This document shows, in pieces, positions 6,247 through 7,423 of a stretch of 7,423 nt of DNA. Made by a program: the position numbers and the translations under genes. The number at the start of each line of letters is the position of its first letter. Positions within the stretch are counted from its first letter, which is position 1. Under the pieces are notes generated by a model. The model was not told the origin of the DNA. It did not search any database and saw nothing but the letters and a program-made list of their open reading frames with translations. The stretch covers positions 1 to 7,423 of the forward strand of contig CAKZLA010000367.1 in the NCBI GenBank assembly GCA_937124525.1. Direction: 5' to 3'. Source of the DNA: an uncultured Desulfobacterium sp. (lineage in GTDB: Bacteria > Desulfobacterota > Desulfobacteria > Desulfobacterales > Desulfobacteraceae).

Positions 6247-6298
6247 ATGGGCAGGCCAGATCCCCAATACGGTCTGCCCATGGCAGTTATATTGCCAT
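6247..6298 (-). terminator. Hairpins after prs, possible transcript end
   Basis: Two overlapping hairpins lie 15-65 nt beyond the prs stop. ATGGGCAG (6247-6254) pairs with CTGCCCAT (6274-6281), extended by GCC/GGT to 11 bp around a 13-nt loop. ATGGCA (6280-6285) pairs with TGCCAT (6293-6298). Neither is followed by a U-tract in the prs direction, so an intrinsic terminator is only possible; they may protect the 3' end instead. Confidence 0.3.
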
Positions 6299-6312
6299 AT
6301 TTCCGGGAGGGA

Positions 6313-7257
6313 TCAGTCCAAAAAGAGTTCCCCAACACTTTCACCCGTGTGAATGCGACGGATGGCCTCGGCCAGAATCGGTGCGACAGAGATGCAGGAG
6401 ATCATATCTATACGCTTTTTTTCAGGAATCTCAACGGTATTGGTCACCACCACCTCTTTAATGGATGATTTGCCAAGGTTCTCAACGGCATTTCCGCACA
6501 GCACCGGGTGGGTGGCCCCCACATAGATATTTCCCACCCCAGCCTCTTTAAGGGTATCAACAGTGGCCAAAAGGGTGCCCCCTGTGGATATTTCATCGTC
6601 ATAAATGATGACATCCTTTCCAACCACATCTCCCACCACCAGCCCCTGCTTGACCTGGGTGTCACTTACCCGGCGTTTATCGATGATGGCCATGGGAACG
6701 TTGAGCCGGGTTGCAAAGTTCCCCACCCGTTTAGCACCACCGGCATCTGTTGCCACGGCCACCACATTGTCAAGGTCAAGATTCTTTCTGAAATAGTCCA
6801 TGATCAGGGGAGTGGCCGTGAGATGATCCACAGGCACACTGAAAAACCCATGCACTGCAGCGGCATGGAGATCCATGGTCAATACCCGGTTGGCCCCGGC
6901 GGTTTTCAACAAATCAGCCATGAGTCGCCCCACAATGGAAATGCGGGAGGCATCCTTTTTGTCTGACCTTGCATAGGAGAAATAAGGAATCACAGCGGTC
7001 ACCCGTCTTGCAGATGCACTCCGAAGGGCATCCAGGGTCACCAGCAGCTCCATGATATGGTCACTCACCGGATGGGTAAAGGACTGAATGACAAAGACAT
7101 CCCTTTCCCGCACATTGTCCTGGACCTGTACATGCATATTATCGTTGGAAAATTTGGATATGGCAAGGTGTCCCAGGGGAATACCCATGGCCTCACATAT
7201 TTCCCGGGCAAGGGGTGCGTTGGAATTTCCTGAAAAAACCTTAAGGTCATCTTTCAT
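6313..7257 (-). CDS. prs: Ribose-phosphate pyrophosphokinase (PRPP synthetase), divergent subfamily
   Basis: The 314-residue product has the length and order of a PRPP synthetase, which transfers pyrophosphate from ATP to ribose 5-phosphate for nucleotide, His and Trp synthesis in the cytoplasm. Visible motifs: DLKVFSGNSN at the start, IPYFSYARSDKKD (90-102, flexible loop), MDLHA with metal-site His131, IIDKRR (191-196) with the Lys/Arg pair that is catalytic in characterised enzymes, and the ribose-phosphate loop DDEISTGGT (220-228), which is normally DDxIDTGGT. The usual FSDGE, whose Asp and Glu contact adenine, is FSNDN (36-40). The protein thus belongs to a divergent branch and may be a second copy beside a housekeeping prs. 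I chose ATG 7257, preceded by GGAG at 10 nt, over an in-frame ATG at 7287 with an ill-placed AAGG; homologues also begin with MKDDLK-like sequence. It is convergent with the proline genes and shows no operon link to them. Confidence 0.88.
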   Translation of the reverse strand: MKDDLKVFSGNSNAPLAREICEAMGIPLGHLAISKFSNDNMHVQVQDNVRERDVFVIQSFTHPVSDHIMELLVTLDALRSASARRVTAVIPYFSYARSDKKDASRISIVGRLMADLLKTAGANRVLTMDLHAAAVHGFFSVPVDHLTATPLIMDYFRKNLDLDNVVAVATDAGGAKRVGNFATRLNVPMAIIDKRRVSDTQVKQGLVVGDVVGKDVIIYDDEISTGGTLLATVDTLKEAGVGNIYVGATHPVLCGNAVENLGKSSIKEVVVTNTVEIPEKKRIDMISCISVAPILAEAIRRIHTGESVGELFLD

Positions 7258-7287
7258 TGTCAATTTTCTCCATGAGATTTTAGGCAT

Positions 7288-7423
7288 CCTTCATTTGCCG
7301 GTTTACATTTGATGGTGTCTGTGAGCACATATTAACTGTTACTTACTTAGTATTCACTGAATTTCTATTTTAAAGGAGTTATTGGCAGACCTCAATGGAT
7401 TATGTTAATGCAATAAAAGGCTA
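7288..7423. other. Upstream region of prs to the window end
   Basis: This 136-bp AT-rich stretch contains the probable prs promoter on the minus strand. No tRNA or gene is visible on the minus strand. On the plus strand an ATG at 7395 opens nine codons before the window ends, with AGGAG 16 nt upstream, too far to count as support. Confidence 0.45.
7367..7395 (-). promoter_or_regulatory. Probable sigma-70 promoter of prs
   Basis: On the minus strand, TTGAGG (7395-7390) and TAAAAT (7372-7367) are spaced by 17 bp. Transcription would begin near 7360, leaving a leader of about 100 nt before the ATG at 7257. Confidence 0.45.

Larger units (their letters stand above)
6002..6312. other. Intergenic region between convergent putA and prs
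   Basis: This 311-bp gap holds the putA terminator, an AT palindrome TTTTTTATAAAAAA (6061-6074), the MITE-like inverted-repeat element (6100-6224) and hairpins near the prs end (6247-6298). No gene is supported; the open frames on the minus strand run across the inverted repeats and resemble no known protein. Confidence 0.6.

Noticed and set aside
6043..6267. 74-codon open frame on the minus strand between putA and prs
   Set aside because: It spans the terminal inverted repeats of the MITE-like element and resembles no known protein.
7258..7287. Earlier ATG at 7287 for prs
   Set aside because: Its only AAGG abuts the start codon, whereas GGAG precedes ATG 7257 at 10 nt and the resulting 314 residues match the family.
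7351..7362. TATTCA-C-TGAAT resembling the regulator palindrome upstream of prs
   Set aside because: The half-sites are one base apart instead of four, so the geometry differs; in AT-rich DNA this is likely chance.
7395..7423. Possible start of a plus-strand gene (MDYVNAIKG)
   Set aside because: AGGAG lies 16 nt upstream, too far; only nine codons are visible and the stretch overlaps the prs promoter.

Overview
The window carries five protein genes and looks like chromosomal DNA of a Gram-negative bacterium. Outer-membrane lipid A deacylase-type protein, a sigma-54 enhancer-binding protein, a stand-alone proline dehydrogenase and moderate G+C genes separated by AT-rich gaps together suggest a deltaproteobacterium of the Desulfobacter/Desulfobacteraceae kind. 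That placement is inference from protein flavour and composition, not from a marker gene.

Layout. Positions 1-533 (+) hold the 3' end of an LpxR-like (DUF2219) outer-membrane protein. Positions 869-2653 (+) encode a PAS-PAS-AAA-HTH sigma-54-dependent regulator with a TyrR-like C-terminal helix-turn-helix. Positions 3056-4501 (+) encode a PutP-type sodium/proline symporter. Positions 4796-6001 (+) encode a monofunctional proline dehydrogenase. Positions 6313-7257 (-) encode a divergent ribose-phosphate pyrophosphokinase, convergent with the proline genes. No RNA gene or CRISPR was seen.

The middle three genes form a proline-catabolism module: the symporter imports proline, the dehydrogenase oxidises it to pyrroline-5-carboxylate and passes electrons to FAD and the membrane, and the adjacent regulator probably senses proline or a related signal. 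The strongest regulatory observation is a palindrome, TATTCA-N4-TGAATA, that occurs twice. One copy lies inside the probable sigma-70 promoter of the regulator (735-754). The other lies about 130 bp upstream of the predicted start of transcription of putP (2842-2857), ahead of a sigma-54-like GG-N10-GC element (2953-2969). This fits a regulator that represses itself and activates putP from an upstream site. putA has a 294-bp leader of its own after a terminator, and no copy of the palindrome or good sigma-54 element was found there. No P5C dehydrogenase gene is present in the window.

The gap between the convergent putA and prs genes contains a 125-bp element with 23-bp terminal inverted repeats (21/23 matching) flanked by the 4-bp direct repeat AACT. 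It is a good candidate for a MITE-like insertion. The pyrophosphokinase belongs to a divergent branch of the PRPP synthetase family in which the usual adenine-contacting FSDGE motif is FSNDN.
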